Source: Latrodectus hesperus (Eukaryota > Arthropoda > Arachnida > Araneae > Theridiidae). Taken from it: a DNA stretch of 64,000 nt. How positions within the stretch are numbered: the first letter of the stretch is position 1; each line of letters opens with the position of its first letter. The notes beneath the pieces are model-generated. The model did not search any database. It worked only from the letters and a program-made list of their open reading frames with translations, and was not told where the DNA came from. The translations under genes were made by a program, and so were the position numbers. This document shows, piece after piece, positions 11,801 to 20,930 of the stretch. The stretch lies in NCBI GenBank assembly GCA_037975125.1, contig CM075857.1:22422822-22486821 (forward strand). The letters run 5' to 3'.

Positions 11801-14800
11801 TGCAATAATCAATTTGATTAATTAAATTTAAAAATAATTTCTTCTTCATCTCTTATTTAATGAGAAGATAATCCAACGGAGTAAAGAGTGTCTAGTTTAA
11901 TACTAAGATTTGAAATTGTGATCTTATCTAATATGGCGATTATTCATATCATTTTATTTAACACTGCTATTTCTACTTTTTCTTCATTTTTAAGTCAATA
12001 ACTGCGCACATGAATTATTTTGAGATGCTTGTTTAACATTTCTAAAATAATGAGTAATTTGCTTACTACAAAATTATTGTTCTTTCCATTTCAGTTCGAT
12101 TGATATTTTTAACTTGATACCCTCAGCAAATTCGGAGATATTCATGAAATCTCAATCAGTAAGTTATTCTATGATTCTTTTACACATTAATTTCTAAAAT
12201 ATTTTCCAAAAGTAAAAGAAGACATAACAAATTATTGAAAAAGAATTTTTTGTGCGTACTAACATTACAAAATTAAAATCATATATTTATATATATATAT
12301 ATGGCTTATTAGAAGATCAGCATATTGCGAACTTTTGTTTCTTAATTTCACAATTTCCTGATTTTTTACTAAAATTATATTATTTTTTATTAATAAACTT
12401 ATAAATGAAAGAGAAAAACGCACTAAGTAAAAAGAAAATGCGAAGTAAATTTTTCCTTCCTTGCACGTGTAACTTAGCGTTAGGAACTCGCTTTTGAAAA
12501 AATTAAGAAAGGTTATGCGAAAAAAAAGGTTTATTTTGTGTAGAATCATAATTTATCAAATATAAAAAGATTTCATCTTTCTTTGATTTTATTTGAATAA
12601 TGGAAAAAGGAAAGTAAAACGTAAAAGCTTTGCTCAAACCTAAGGGTTACCACAAATAATTAAATTCTTCAAAATTTTTTATTTAAAATAGCTCTGAATT
12701 CTTTAACATTTATTTTGCATGTTATGTACCGGTCAAATATTTTCAGAAATTTAGAACATAATTCAGTATTGCATTAACATTAGATTTCTCAAAGATTAAA
12801 TTTATTTTGCATTTTCAAATAATTTGCTTCATGGGCCATATAGAATAATCCTTGGTCTAATAATAAATTACAATAATAATAATAATAATAATTTACCAGT
12901 TATTATTATTTTCGGAATTTATTATGTAAATAAGATTAAATTTATTTTGCATTTTCAAATAATTTTGCTTCATGAGCCATATAGAATAATCCTTGGTCTA
13001 ATAATAAATTACAATAATAATAATAATTTACCAGTAAGTTCTGTTATTATCACACTGACTTAAACTCACTGTAAGTTGCTTATCCCGCTATGTAATTGAT
13101 TAAAAAGGTTAACACCATTACGGAACTCTGCCCTTCCTCAGGAAAGCAAGTCTAAATATAATTTTTTTAAAAACTAAATTTAGTTGTTTTCCTGTAAACT
13201 AAGCAATTATTTAACTTTGAAATTTCTTTATATATAAATTGTTTCTTTATTAAAAAAAATTTATTGTTTCACGTGATTTTTAGGTCATACAATCTTCAAT
13301 AGAAGCTGCTGTTCGTCTTGGTATTCCAAAGAGCAAGTTATTAGTATCATTTGACATTCATCAAATTTTGAAAAGCTTATTTAATTCACTTCTACATGAG
13401 ACTTCTCTTTCAGAGGTAAGTTTTAAACTGAATTGAGAAATTGATTAAAATTCTGAAGTATCATTTTTGATAGAAGAAAGTAGAGTTACTTTCTTTGAAC
13501 TAAACTTTAATATTTACTCTAACACAATACATAGAAGTAAGTTCAGTGTTAATGTTTGGTTAAAGCGTTCGCTCTTGATATCGGAAGGTAGTGGTTTCGA
13601 ATCCCGATCAAACAGAAGGTACGTCATGTTCGCTCATGGCGGCTGAGGGACGTAAATTATTTCGGGGTTGCAATGTATTCCAAGTGGAATAACATGTCTG
13701 GGGGTGGCCTACCAAGCTTGGAAGTCCCCTGCTTGGTCCCTGCTTCTAAATTACGAAATCCTATCCGCTTCTACAATTAAATGTTTTCCAGGCTTAAGGC
13801 AAATGTCAGACTTCAATCTTGATGCTTCTTTGTTTTGAACCTCCTGAATCTGCATCTCACATCCTTCATCAGGATCCACTAAAGTTTATGGGTGTCATCG
13901 TTGTCCCTGTCGATCATATATCCCACTTGGATCAATCTCCGTCAATAATATCCTACTTGATCGATGTCCTTGTCTATCATATATCCCACTTGGACCAATA
14001 TCCGTAAATAATATCTTATTTGATTGATGTCCCTGTTGATCACATATCCCACTTGAACCAATCTCTGTCAATAATATCCTACTTGATTGATGTCCCTGTT
14101 GATCACATATCCCACTTGAACCAATCTCTGTCAATAATATCCTACTTGATTGATGTTCCTGTTGATCATATATCCCACTTGGACCAATCTCCGTCAATAA
14201 TATCCAACTTGATCGATGTCCCTGTTGATCATATATCCCACTTGGATTAATCTCTGTGTATTATATTACCTATATTTTATCCTCTGTATATTATTCTCTC
14301 AATAATATCATACTTGATCTATGTTCCGGTTGATCATATATCCCACTTTGATCAATCTCTGTCAATAATATCCTACTTGATGGATGTCTCCGTCTATCAA
14401 GTGAGATAAGCAAATAGCAACAAATGTTTACTATCACATTCCCCTGTTTTGTTTTCATCATTTTTCATTGGAATTTAATTTGTTGTTTAAGAATTACGAT
14501 TTTTTACATAAAAGTTTAAATAATCTACCTATATTTAACGAATACTAATTTTTCTAGGAATATCATCTGAAAAGTAATATTCTGTAGCTTCCTTTCTTAA
14601 ACTACTAAAAAACAATACAAGGAAGGAAAAGTTTTTGGTCAATAATAGTGAGGATATTCTTGTTCGTAAGAGAACAAGCGTAAGAATAACTTAATATATC
14701 TCAATATGCAGAAATTATCAATATAGTTGTGACAGATTGAAAATTTTAGTTTTTGAAATAACTCTTTGTATTAAAATTTCAAAACCACTTTCACCAAACA

Positions 14801-17800
14801 TAAAAACTTCTAAAAGAAAAATTGGCTATTTTATATGCCCGGTGAGAGACACTGAAAGAAGACAAAAAACACTGCCTGCAGTCATTGTTGCAAAAGTTGA
14901 AATAATGAAGTAACAAAACTGCTCATTGATCAAAAATAATTTAAAGCTGAAAAACTAATTGTAATTTTGCTATACTATTTATAAAACGAAGGCTGTTACC
15001 ATAAGTGCTATTTGTTGATGTATGGAGTGTATTGAAATTAAATAAGATTCTTCCCCCAAATAATGTAAAGAAACTTTTATATTATTCAAACATGTTCAGG
15101 ATACAATTTAATTCTCAGGTAATAACATTTAAATGACTAAACATGAATTAATCTGTGCTTTGTGCTATGCGTAATGGGGTTCACTTTGTTGCAGATATCC
15201 TTAAGATACATTTCCTAGTATCGATCATGGGAAATGATTCCTAAACACTATGCCTTTGTTTGTTACACTAAGGTCATTGTTTGCATATGAAAGTTAATTT
15301 GATCAAAATTAAATTAAATTATTAAAGGGAAAAAACTTGAAACCATTACTTTGGCCTAAAGTGAGAATAGGAACCATTATATGCTTAAAAGTCATAATTC
15401 TTATCGTTTTAGGAGTTATTATTTATGACACTTGGACAAGCCTAGTCAGCTACCCGATGGCTGTGAAAAATTAAATCAGAAGGGTGCCTCTTTCGTTTAA
15501 CCAGAGCATCCCGAAGGTGAAAGTACGTCTTTGTTCTATGACTCCTCCGATAGATGGCATCATTTTATCAATTTTGACTTTGATCTGGAGAAGGAGGAAA
15601 TTTTCTCCAGACCATTACACTCATGGTAAATGCTCAACGACCAAATTTCAAGAAATACAGTATTCTCAAAGTTCAAATTTTCACTAGATCAGATATTATA
15701 AATAATCCAGGCATAATAATTAAAAATTCATACCTACTGAAAGCAATTTGATAAAAACATATATAGCGTCAGCTGCATATTTTGGATGCTTTGTATGTAT
15801 TTTGTGACGAATGAATTAAATTAAGATCTGTAGAGCTAGCCACTCTTCAACATAAGAATTTCTAATTTTTCAAATCCTATTCCTGTTTATGTGATACTTT
15901 ATACTGATGCCTATTTACTGCTATATATTTATAATGACTTGGTTATATATTTAATTTCTTGCAATAGAGCATGATATCATATGATAGTTTATGCATATGG
16001 TTTGTATAATTTTTACAGTTAATAAATTATGAATTAAATCCTTATTTATAATTTGTATTTATTACACAGGTGTGTGACTTAATAAATTCTGATGCCAGAA
16101 AGCTTTCTGAAATTCCTATTAATTTTCAAAATTATCCTGAAATACAAAGAAAAGCTCAAGACTTACTTGAATTTATGAAAGACAGGGTAGGATTTCATGT
16201 TCCCAAATTATTTTTCTTCTAGAAAAAGTTTAAAAAATTTAATTTAAATTGTAATAAAAAATATAAATTTTTTATAATTCCAGACTCATTTAGTCAAGCA
16301 AAATAAAGTTGCTGGTTTAGATATTTGGTCACTGAATGCTGTATCTGATTCCAATGGATGTGGAAAATCTCCTTTCTTATTTCTTCCTCTAATACAAGAT
16401 GTCATGAAGAACGAGAAATCATCGTTTGTGACTTTTAAAGATTTAGATATACCACTTTCCACTGGAGAATCCCAAATAACTGGAGAAATACGAGTTTTTC
16501 AAGATACTAATGATAAACCAAAACCATTGCAAAAATTCAAATGTGATAAAATTGGTTTCTTCCGACATCCCTTGGATTGTACAAAGTTCTATCACTGTGC
16601 AGAATATCAAGCGCCAACTAGACCACAAAGTAAACAGTATGCAGTAGTTGTTTACAAGTGTCCACAAGGGCTAGTATATGATGAACTTCAAAGCTCTTGC
16701 AACTGGCCGTCTCATTCTGCACCTTGTTCTGGTTCAGGTGAATTGACACCAGTACCATCGAAAAAGTTTAAATGCGTAAAACCTGGATTTCATGCAGATC
16801 CAAAAGATTGTAGATGGTTTTACTACTGTTCTGATCTTGGAGATGGTAAACTTGATGCTTTTGAATTTCAGTGTCCTTCTCATTTGTTGGGATTCGATGA
16901 GCGCCAATTACTCTGCAACTGGAAATGGATGATACCAGTTTGTAAAAGCAATATTTCTTCTGAAGATCTTGACAGTATTGTTAACGTCACTGATACAAAT
17001 GCATTCGTTTCTCCTGATTCAATTCATTTCAAAAGCAATTTCAACAACTTCCATGAAGAAAGAAACAAAAGCTTTGGAGAAGAAGCTCTTAAATCTAGAG
17101 CAAAAACCCAATTTTCGGAGTTCAATATCACTTCAAGAACATCAGACCAAAATATAAATAATGGTTTTAGTAATAGCTTGTCGAAGGAATCTTTTTCTGT
17201 TAATCATAATAGTGTAAGAAATCATACAACAGAGAAACTAATTCCAAAGCTAGAAGAGAAAATTACAAATATGGGCAATAGTAGCTCAAAATCACCATAT
17301 GAAAATGTTACTGAAAAGAGTTATGGTAGAGCTTATTGGCACAGGTCGATGATAAACAGAAATTCTCCAAGGAATGACCCTAGAACTTTAGATAGGCTAA
17401 TTCAACAAATCAGGAACTCAAGGAACACAACATTTTTAAATTCTCACGGAAATGGCAACATAAATAATAATAATAATAGAATTCCCAAAACTGAAATACA
17501 TAGGTATGCATTATTAAAAGAAAAATATCAACCTTCCGAAATATCAAATGGTAACAAACATCTTAGCATTGAGCCCTTATCTAATTCGAATTACAATTCT
17601 CACACACAACTTGATAATCCTGATTTGATCACCTTCGAAGGTGAAAACACTCAAGGTCGAGCAGTTGATAATAAAAACAAGGACAATAGGAATCAAGAAA
17701 CTGGAGGTTCCTTCTATCACCAAGAAAATCCCAAACTGTTTGCAAATATAAAGTGCTCGAAATCAATTGATAAGAATCAATTTGTAGGAGAGCTCAATAA

Positions 17801-20549
17801 TGGAAATGATAATTTTGGTTGCACAGCAGAAGTGAGCTTATCGATAAAATTAAAAAGTGGTATAAATTCTGATAAATATATTCTCAAACAGAAGCATATC
17901 GTCAGATCTGCTCACCAAGGATCTGAACAAGTTGCTTTTCTTAGCAATGGAAACTTGGAAACTACTTCAAGATCAAATAGCAACAATGACATCCCTTTGG
18001 GTAAAGCGAATGAAAAAGAAATATCACATACTCAAGGAAGGTCGTCTCAACTTGATCGTGGTGAGATGATTAAGTTTAATAATTTGAATCTGTTTCGCAC
18101 TGGAGATCATGTTGAGGAAAACTATGCAAAAACTAACTTTTCGGATATAATTGACAGTGAAAAGAAACTAAATTTAACTGAAGAAGTCAATGAAAAATCC
18201 TACAAAACTTTCTTAAACTCTTCTGAAAAAGTTCTTCCTTTAGGTCATAGAGAAAGGGAAACTACGAATGATGAAAATCGTACGAGTTCTAAAAGCTTGG
18301 ATCATAAAGAAGTATTAATGTCAATCAATTTTTACTCCGAAGGTGTGCTTTTGAATGTTTATTTGAATCAAATGAATGAAATCCCTCCTCAAACTCTCAT
18401 AGAAGTGGATAGAATGCTTAAAAAGTATATGAAAGATGGCGACATTAATATAAAACTTTTGGAGAAGAAATTGAAAGCAACAACAGAAGACATGAATCAA
18501 AGGAAAAATGTTTCAAAAATGGTTACAGTCACGGATATGATCACCATGATAGAAAATATGTTAAATTCAACGAATACTGAAAGTCTAACAAATTCTACCA
18601 AAGACGAAACTGGTTTGAATTTCCACGGTAATAATTCAGTATTACATCACACTGAAGATGAATTTGTTTCTGATTTACCGATAGATAACAGTTTTACAAA
18701 AAATAATTCAGAAAAAAATTATGAAAGTGTTTTTAATGACTCTGATGTTCCTTCAAATGAATCTCAGCTAGAATCAGAAGTTAAAAAAAGCAATGAAAGA
18801 CTATCCTTTATTTCTTCAACTGAAAATTACTTACAAGGTCAAACCATAGCTAATGTACCATTTGTCCGAAGACGCTTATTTCGTAAATATAGGTACCCAA
18901 GCATTAAAGAACAACTGGAATTTCAAAGTCTATATAAAAACCTGAAAGACACTGTAGAATATAAAACAATAGGAACACCGCAAAATCAAACTATTATTTC
19001 ATCTCCTAATAAACCACGATATCCTTCAATTCGTGAGCAGTTGGAAAACCAAAACCTAAGAACTTCTAATCCCGAAAATTCGGAACGATCAATCTCTTTA
19101 ACATTGCCCAGTGCCATGAATTTTTCAGGAATGACTAATCAGTTTCTAAAAACTAATAATTCTTCGCCGGAAAGATTACAGTTTGGAGATAGAATCCACC
19201 AATTAAATCGATCTAGCATTTCTCCAATCATAAGAAACTTCACTCATAAAATTAATTTAGTTAACCCTACATTTACAAACTCCAATGATTATCGATCTCT
19301 TAATTATGGAAAATTTTCTGATGGAGTGATTGATACTGAAACAATTAGAAAAAACAATAATAATCAACCAGATATTTCTTCAGTTCCAAATATTTTTGAC
19401 TATAGAAGCAATTTCGCTGCAAGAAATGCTAAACCATCTCAACACAATGTAAACTATTATTCTCAATCATCTAGTAATCGGAAATATTTTGATTCAATTT
19501 CTGAAGCTCAAGTTCATACAAACATAAATAATTCATTCAATTCACCAATTCAAAGAACTTTTAATTACAACACTGACTTTAAGGCATTAGATCGTACACG
19601 AACAACAGAATGGATTATACCTCAGGATTATACCGGAATTCGAATAGTTCAACAAGATAACCCCATTTCTTACCAATCAAATAGTAATAGCAGATTTTCC
19701 AGTGAAATCAAGAATAACAAAGCAACCAGTATTAATGAACCCGCTTTTTCGAACAACAGAAACATTGAAAGTAGAAAATTTACATTGGAACCATCAAAAC
19801 CATTTTATACTTTACCAATTCAACCTGCTTTTTACACACAAAATCCATTGTTTCAATTTGAATCCGAAGAACCTACAAATGAAAATTTTGATTATCGAAA
19901 AAATCATTTTCCTATAAGCAATAATAATCATGAAAACTTAAGGACTAAGATTACTGATAATGAATCTAGATACGTTTTTGATAGCTTTAATGAAAGACAG
20001 ACATTCGATGCCATTAATAGTGAACAAAAAACTGATAATATTAACATAAATCTTCCGGAAGAGCCAAAGAGGCTTAGAAATGTGGAACAAAAAAGAAGAA
20101 AGCGGCGTAAGTTAAGAATTTTGGTGAAGAAAGTACCCAGTGGGATCAGCCCCAACAACGAAAGATCACATGACAATAGACAGAACAACGATGGACAGAT
20201 GAAAATACCAAAGGATATTCTGAACGAATTAAGAACAACATTGCTCAAGAAATTTGTCGCCGAGGATAACAGCGACGTTGAATTGCAAATTCGATTTCAA
20301 GATTATGTCAGGAACGTTCCCTTTGTGAATAACCAAAGTGATGCAACAATGACTCCTACAATCTGTACGCGGGCTGGTTTATTCCAGCACCCAAAGGACT
20401 GCAACATGTTCTATGAATGTTTTTGGGATAAATGGTTAAATAAGTACACCTTGCATGTATTTTCCTGTCCTGTTAAGCTAGTTTACGATGACCGTATTCG
20501 TGGTTGTGGCAGGCCCAGTTTCGAATCCGGTTGCAGAAATTCGGTGTAA
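5763..20549 (+). CDS. Mucin-like protein with three chitin-binding type-2 (CBM14/peritrophin-A) domains; 5' end not seen
   Basis: Five exons can be chained in one frame: 5763-5878, 12095-12158, 13284-13415, 16070-16186 and 16284-20549. All acceptors end in AG, all donors start with GT, and phases agree (2, 0, 0, 0), giving 1,564 residues in this window. The first four exons and the start of the fifth encode about 180 residues with no domain I recognise and no signal peptide. Earlier exons are therefore expected upstream. Two CBM14 domains follow (roughly residues 228-291 and 304-364), then about 1,130 residues rich in Asn, Ser, Lys and Glu with many N-x-S/T sites, then a third CBM14 domain at the very C-terminus (about 1500-1562). 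Each CBM14 has the six-cysteine pattern with aromatic residues before the third Cys. Family knowledge implies an extracellular chitin-associated protein of cuticle, trachea or gut lining. The specific role is unknown. Confidence 0.85.
6265..6380 (-). repeat. tRNA-like SINE head fragment
   Basis: The minus strand contains a B-box-like GTGGGTTCGAATCCCACC (around 6320-6340). No matching anticodon arm or A box is in place, so it is a SINE remnant rather than a tRNA gene. Confidence 0.45.
6594..7114 (+). repeat. Direct duplication, copy 1
   Basis: The block starting TAATATGAATTCAATGG and ending GGTGCTATTAATTA recurs at 8012-8602 with scattered differences. A mariner sits exactly between the two copies. 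Confidence 0.9.
7115..8011 (-). mobile_element. Internally deleted mariner element
   Basis: 897 bp bounded by perfect 31-bp terminal inverted repeats (start TTAGGTTGGTGCGTATG) and a TA target duplication (7113-7114 and 8012-8013). On the minus strand it encodes a transposase with the N-terminal helix-turn-helix DNA-binding region and then, after a TAG, only the C-terminal part with the third catalytic region (HPPYSPDLSPTDFHFF). The central part with the first two catalytic Asp is missing, so it cannot make active transposase. Intact identical TIRs suggest it could still be mobilised by a full-length relative and that it inserted recently. Confidence 0.95.
7187..7831 (-). pseudogene. Mariner transposase, central catalytic region deleted
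   Basis: The frame opens at ATG 7831 (MNSADIRVIFLYEYKLG) with the paired HTH region of mariner transposases, including VQRWFEKFRTGDFSLQ and the Gly-Arg-Pro linker. It stops at TAG just after NVCSS; the same frame continues as HPPYSPDL through to SRWEKCIEANGAYFD. The deletion is therefore in-frame apart from the stop created at the join. The first two members of the DDD triad are absent; the region around the third is kept. Confidence 0.9.
8012..8602 (+). repeat. Direct duplication, copy 2
   Basis: Second copy of 6594-7114. It differs by an expanded TTAATTAA-rich tract at 8290-8370, a short insertion near 8570 and point changes. Confidence 0.9.
8788..9166 (+). mobile_element. tRNA-derived SINE, family A, full length
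   Basis: The head TGGCCGTGGTAGCTCAG is tRNA-like. The body includes GAGCAGTTACCATGGGTGTAA, GGTGGTGCCATCTGTCGG, GAGCAAAGACGTACTTTCA and GCTTGGCATGTCCAAGTGTC, ending in an AACAATAACAA tail. At least six other copies or fragments of this body are in the window (10000, 15414, 22765, 27234, 28590, 29922). Confidence 0.85.
9768..9905 (-). other. Exon-like open segment, unidentified
   Basis: Read on the minus strand after CTCTTCTTCAG, a frame of about 46 codons is open (LGHGLFKIHEDMNGKLHEIG and onward to FELPKLCHES) with less AT bias than its surroundings. I do not recognise the protein. It may be a decayed TE or gene fragment. Confidence 0.25.
10000..10286 (+). mobile_element. SINE family A, 5'-truncated
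   Basis: Starts inside the family-A body (ATACGTGCTCATTAAATCTG), keeps GAGCAGTTACCATGGGTGTAA and the GAGCTTGGCTTGTCAAAGTG end, and finishes TAGCAACAACA. The tRNA-like head is missing. Confidence 0.8.
10351..10428. repeat. Two tandem copies of a perfect-arm hairpin
   Basis: AGACTGGTCAAA, the loop CTAATG, then TTTTGACCAGTCT forms a stem-loop. The whole palindromic unit occurs at 10351-10385 and again at 10395-10428, 10 bp apart. Confidence 0.85.
10500..10745 (-). repeat. tRNA-derived SINE-like repeat
   Basis: The minus strand begins GGGTGGCCTGGTTGGTTAGG (A-box-like) and has GAGTTCGAATCTCGG (B box) about 45 bp later, as in a tRNA head. No acceptor-stem pairing is evident, so it is not called as a tRNA gene. 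Confidence 0.5.
10760..12094. other. Intronic AT-rich DNA, nothing recognised
   Basis: AT-rich intron sequence of the chitin-binding gene up to the 12095 exon. No domain or element boundary is seen. Confidence 0.5.
12095..12158 (+). CDS. Chitin-binding protein gene, second visible exon
   Basis: A short 64-nt exon after a good pyrimidine tract (TTCTTTCCATTTCAG), ending CA|GTAAGT. It completes the split Ser codon of the previous exon and reads SIDIFNLIPSANSEIFMKSQ. It is too short for a conventional ORF search; the fit of phase on both sides is the main support. Confidence 0.6.
12798..13035 (+). repeat. Tandem duplication of about 139 bp with (AAT)n microsatellite
   Basis: ATTTATTTTGCATTTTCAAA and GCCATATAGAATAATCCTTG occur twice (from 12798 and from about 12937), each ending in an AAT trinucleotide run of different length. 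Confidence 0.9.
13284..13415 (+). CDS. Chitin-binding protein gene, third visible exon
   Basis: Exactly 44 codons between TTTTTAG and GAG|GTAAG. It reads as an amphipathic helix-rich segment (VRLGIPKSKLLVSFDIHQIL). No database family comes to mind. Both splice sites are strong and phase 0. Confidence 0.7.
13553..13800 (+). repeat. tRNA-derived SINE-like repeat
   Basis: The head has TTGGTTAAAGCG (A-box-like) and GTGGTTTCGAATCCCGA (B box). The body GCTTGGTCCCTGCTTCTAAA resembles 4655-4675. It lies in the intron before the 16070 exon. No TSD found. Confidence 0.55.
13895..14400 (+). repeat. 63-bp minisatellite
   Basis: About seven imperfect units of CCCTGTTGATCACATATCCC plus CTTGAACCAATCTCTGTCAA and TAATATCCTACTTGATTGAT. 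Because 63 is divisible by three, open frames with a 21-residue period run on both strands. These follow from the repeat and I do not call a gene. A degenerate AT-rich patch separates the last unit (14324 on). Confidence 0.95.
14400..15410. other. Intronic DNA, nothing recognised
   Basis: AT-rich intron sequence of the chitin-binding gene. No coding or element signal. Confidence 0.5.
15414..15645 (-). mobile_element. SINE family A, head-truncated
   Basis: Reverse-complement copy: GTTATTATTTATGACACTTGG at the left is the SINE tail, followed by CGAAGGTGAAAGTACGTCTT, GATAGATGGCATCA and TTTTCTCCAGACCATTACAC. Similarity stops near 15645, before the tRNA-like head. Confidence 0.8.
16070..16186 (+). 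CDS. Chitin-binding protein gene, fourth visible exon
   Basis: 39 codons between ATTACACAG and AGG|GTAGGA, phase 0 on both sides, reading VCDLINSDARKLSEI and onward to LLEFMKDR. The intron to the next exon is only 97 bp. Confidence 0.7.
16284..20549 (+). CDS. Chitin-binding protein gene, 4.27-kb terminal exon with all three CBM14 domains
   Basis: The exon starts after TTCCAG and runs 1,421 codons to TAA at 20547. An ATG at 16404 is internal: the frame is open for 40 codons before it, back to the acceptor. CBM14-1 starts KFKCDKIGFFRHPLDC, CBM14-2 starts KFKCVKPGFHADPKDC and CBM14-3 contains CTRAGLFQHPKDC. The spacer contains two copies of a YPSI[KR]EQLE motif (near 18897 and 19021) and a strongly basic run KRRKRRKLR (near 20090), which could be a furin-type cleavage site. 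An uninterrupted exon of this size in AT-rich DNA is itself strong evidence of constraint. Candidate polyadenylation signals AATAAA lie at 20602 and 20925. Confidence 0.9.
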   Translation, partial: THLVKQNKVAGLDIWSLNAVSDSNGCGKSPFLFLPLIQDVMKNEKSSFVTFKDLDIPLSTGESQITGEIRVFQDTNDKPKPLQKFKCDKIGFFRHPLDCTKFYHCAEYQAPTRPQSKQYAVVVYKCPQGLVYDELQSSCNWPSHSAPCSGSGELTPVPSKKFKCVKPGFHADPKDCRWFYYCSDLGDGKLDAFEFQCPSHLLGFDERQLLCNWKWMIPVCKSNISSEDLDSIVNVTDTNAFVSPDSIHFKSNFNNFHEERNKSFGEEALKSRAKTQFSEFNITSRTSDQNINNGFSNSLSKESFSVNHNSVRNHTTEKLIPKLEEKITNMGNSSSKSPYENVTEKSYGRAYWHRSMINRNSPRNDPRTLDRLIQQIRNSRNTTFLNSHGNGNINNNNNRIPKTEIHRYALLKEKYQPSEISNGNKHLSIEPLSNSNYNSHTQLDNPDLITFEGENTQGRAVDNKNKDNRNQETGGSFYHQENPKLFANIKCSKSIDKNQFVGELNNGNDNFGCTAEVSLSIKLKSGINSDKYILKQKHIVRSAHQGSEQVAFLSNGNLETTSRSNSNNDIPLGKANEKEISHTQGRSSQLDRGEMIKFNNLNLFRTGDHVEENYAKTNFSDIIDSEKKLNLTEEVNEKSYKTFLNSSEKVLPLGHRERETTNDENRTSSKSLDHKEVLMSINFYSEGVLLNVYLNQMNEIPPQTLIEVDRMLKKYMKDGDINIKLLEKKLKATTEDMNQRKNVSKMVTVTDMITMIENMLNSTNTESLTNSTKDETGLNFHGNNSVLHHTEDEFVSDLPIDNSFTKNNSEKNYESVFNDSDVPSNESQLESEVKKSNERLSFISSTENYLQGQTIANVPFVRRRLFRKYRYPSIKEQLEFQSLYKNLKDTVEYKTIGTPQNQTIISSPNKPRYPSIREQLENQNLRTSNPENSERSISLTLPSAMNFSGMTNQFLKTNNSSPERLQFGDRIHQLNRSSISPIIRNFTHKINLVNPTFTNSNDYRSLNYGKFSDGVIDTETIRKNNNNQPDISSVPNIFDYRSNFAARNAKPSQHNVNYYSQSSSNRKYFDSISEAQVHTNINNSFNSPIQRTFNYNTDFKALDRTRTTEWIIPQDYTGIRIVQQDNPISYQSNSNSRFSSEIKNNKATSINEPAFSNNRNIESRKFTLEPSKPFYTLPIQPAFYTQNPLFQFESEEPTNENFDYRKNHFPISNNNHENLRTKITDNESRYVFDSFNERQTFDAINSEQKTDNININLPEEPKRLRNVEQKRRKRRKLRILVKKVPSGISPNNERSHDNRQNNDGQMKIPKDILNELRTTLLKKFVAEDNSDVELQIRFQDYVRNVPFVNNQSDATMTPTICTRAGLFQHPKDCNMFYECFWDKWLNKYTLHVFSCPVKLVYDDRIRGCGRPSFESGCRNSV

Positions 20550-20930
20550 AGGTGATACATTGAAAAGCCAAAACGATACAAAATGTGCCAAATATAAAGA
20601 AAATAAATGAATAATATTTACTTTTTTAAATTCTAGAGGAAAGTTTCCAGAACTGAGAAACATTTTGAAGATTGCTATATAAATTTGTGAGCTTAATGTG
20701 TGACGTGAGAAATTTCTAATATAAATAAACTATAGGACATCATCAATTTTAAGATGAAGAAAGCGAAACCGATTCTAGATAACTTTATCTAAAACATTTA
20801 ATCTCAGAGGTCTCAAATATATTATTATATTTAAAATTCTTCTGTGTTTGAGTTATGTATGTTGAAGAATGTTAATGTAAATGTAATATGTAATGTAAAT
20901 GTAAATGTTGAATGATGTAAATGTAATAAA
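20550..20930 (+). other. 3' UTR of the chitin-binding gene with polyA signals
   Basis: AATAAA occurs 53 bp after the stop (20602-20607) and again at 20925-20930, just after a GTAAAT-rich mini-repeat (20875-20920). Either could define the transcript end. Confidence 0.5.

Noticed and set aside
13895..14250. Open frames on both strands with 21-residue repeats
   Set aside because: They are forced by the 63-bp minisatellite period and have no splice or start context.
16404..16404. Translation start of the chitin-binding protein at this ATG
   Set aside because: The frame is open 40 codons upstream to a good acceptor and connects in phase to earlier exons.
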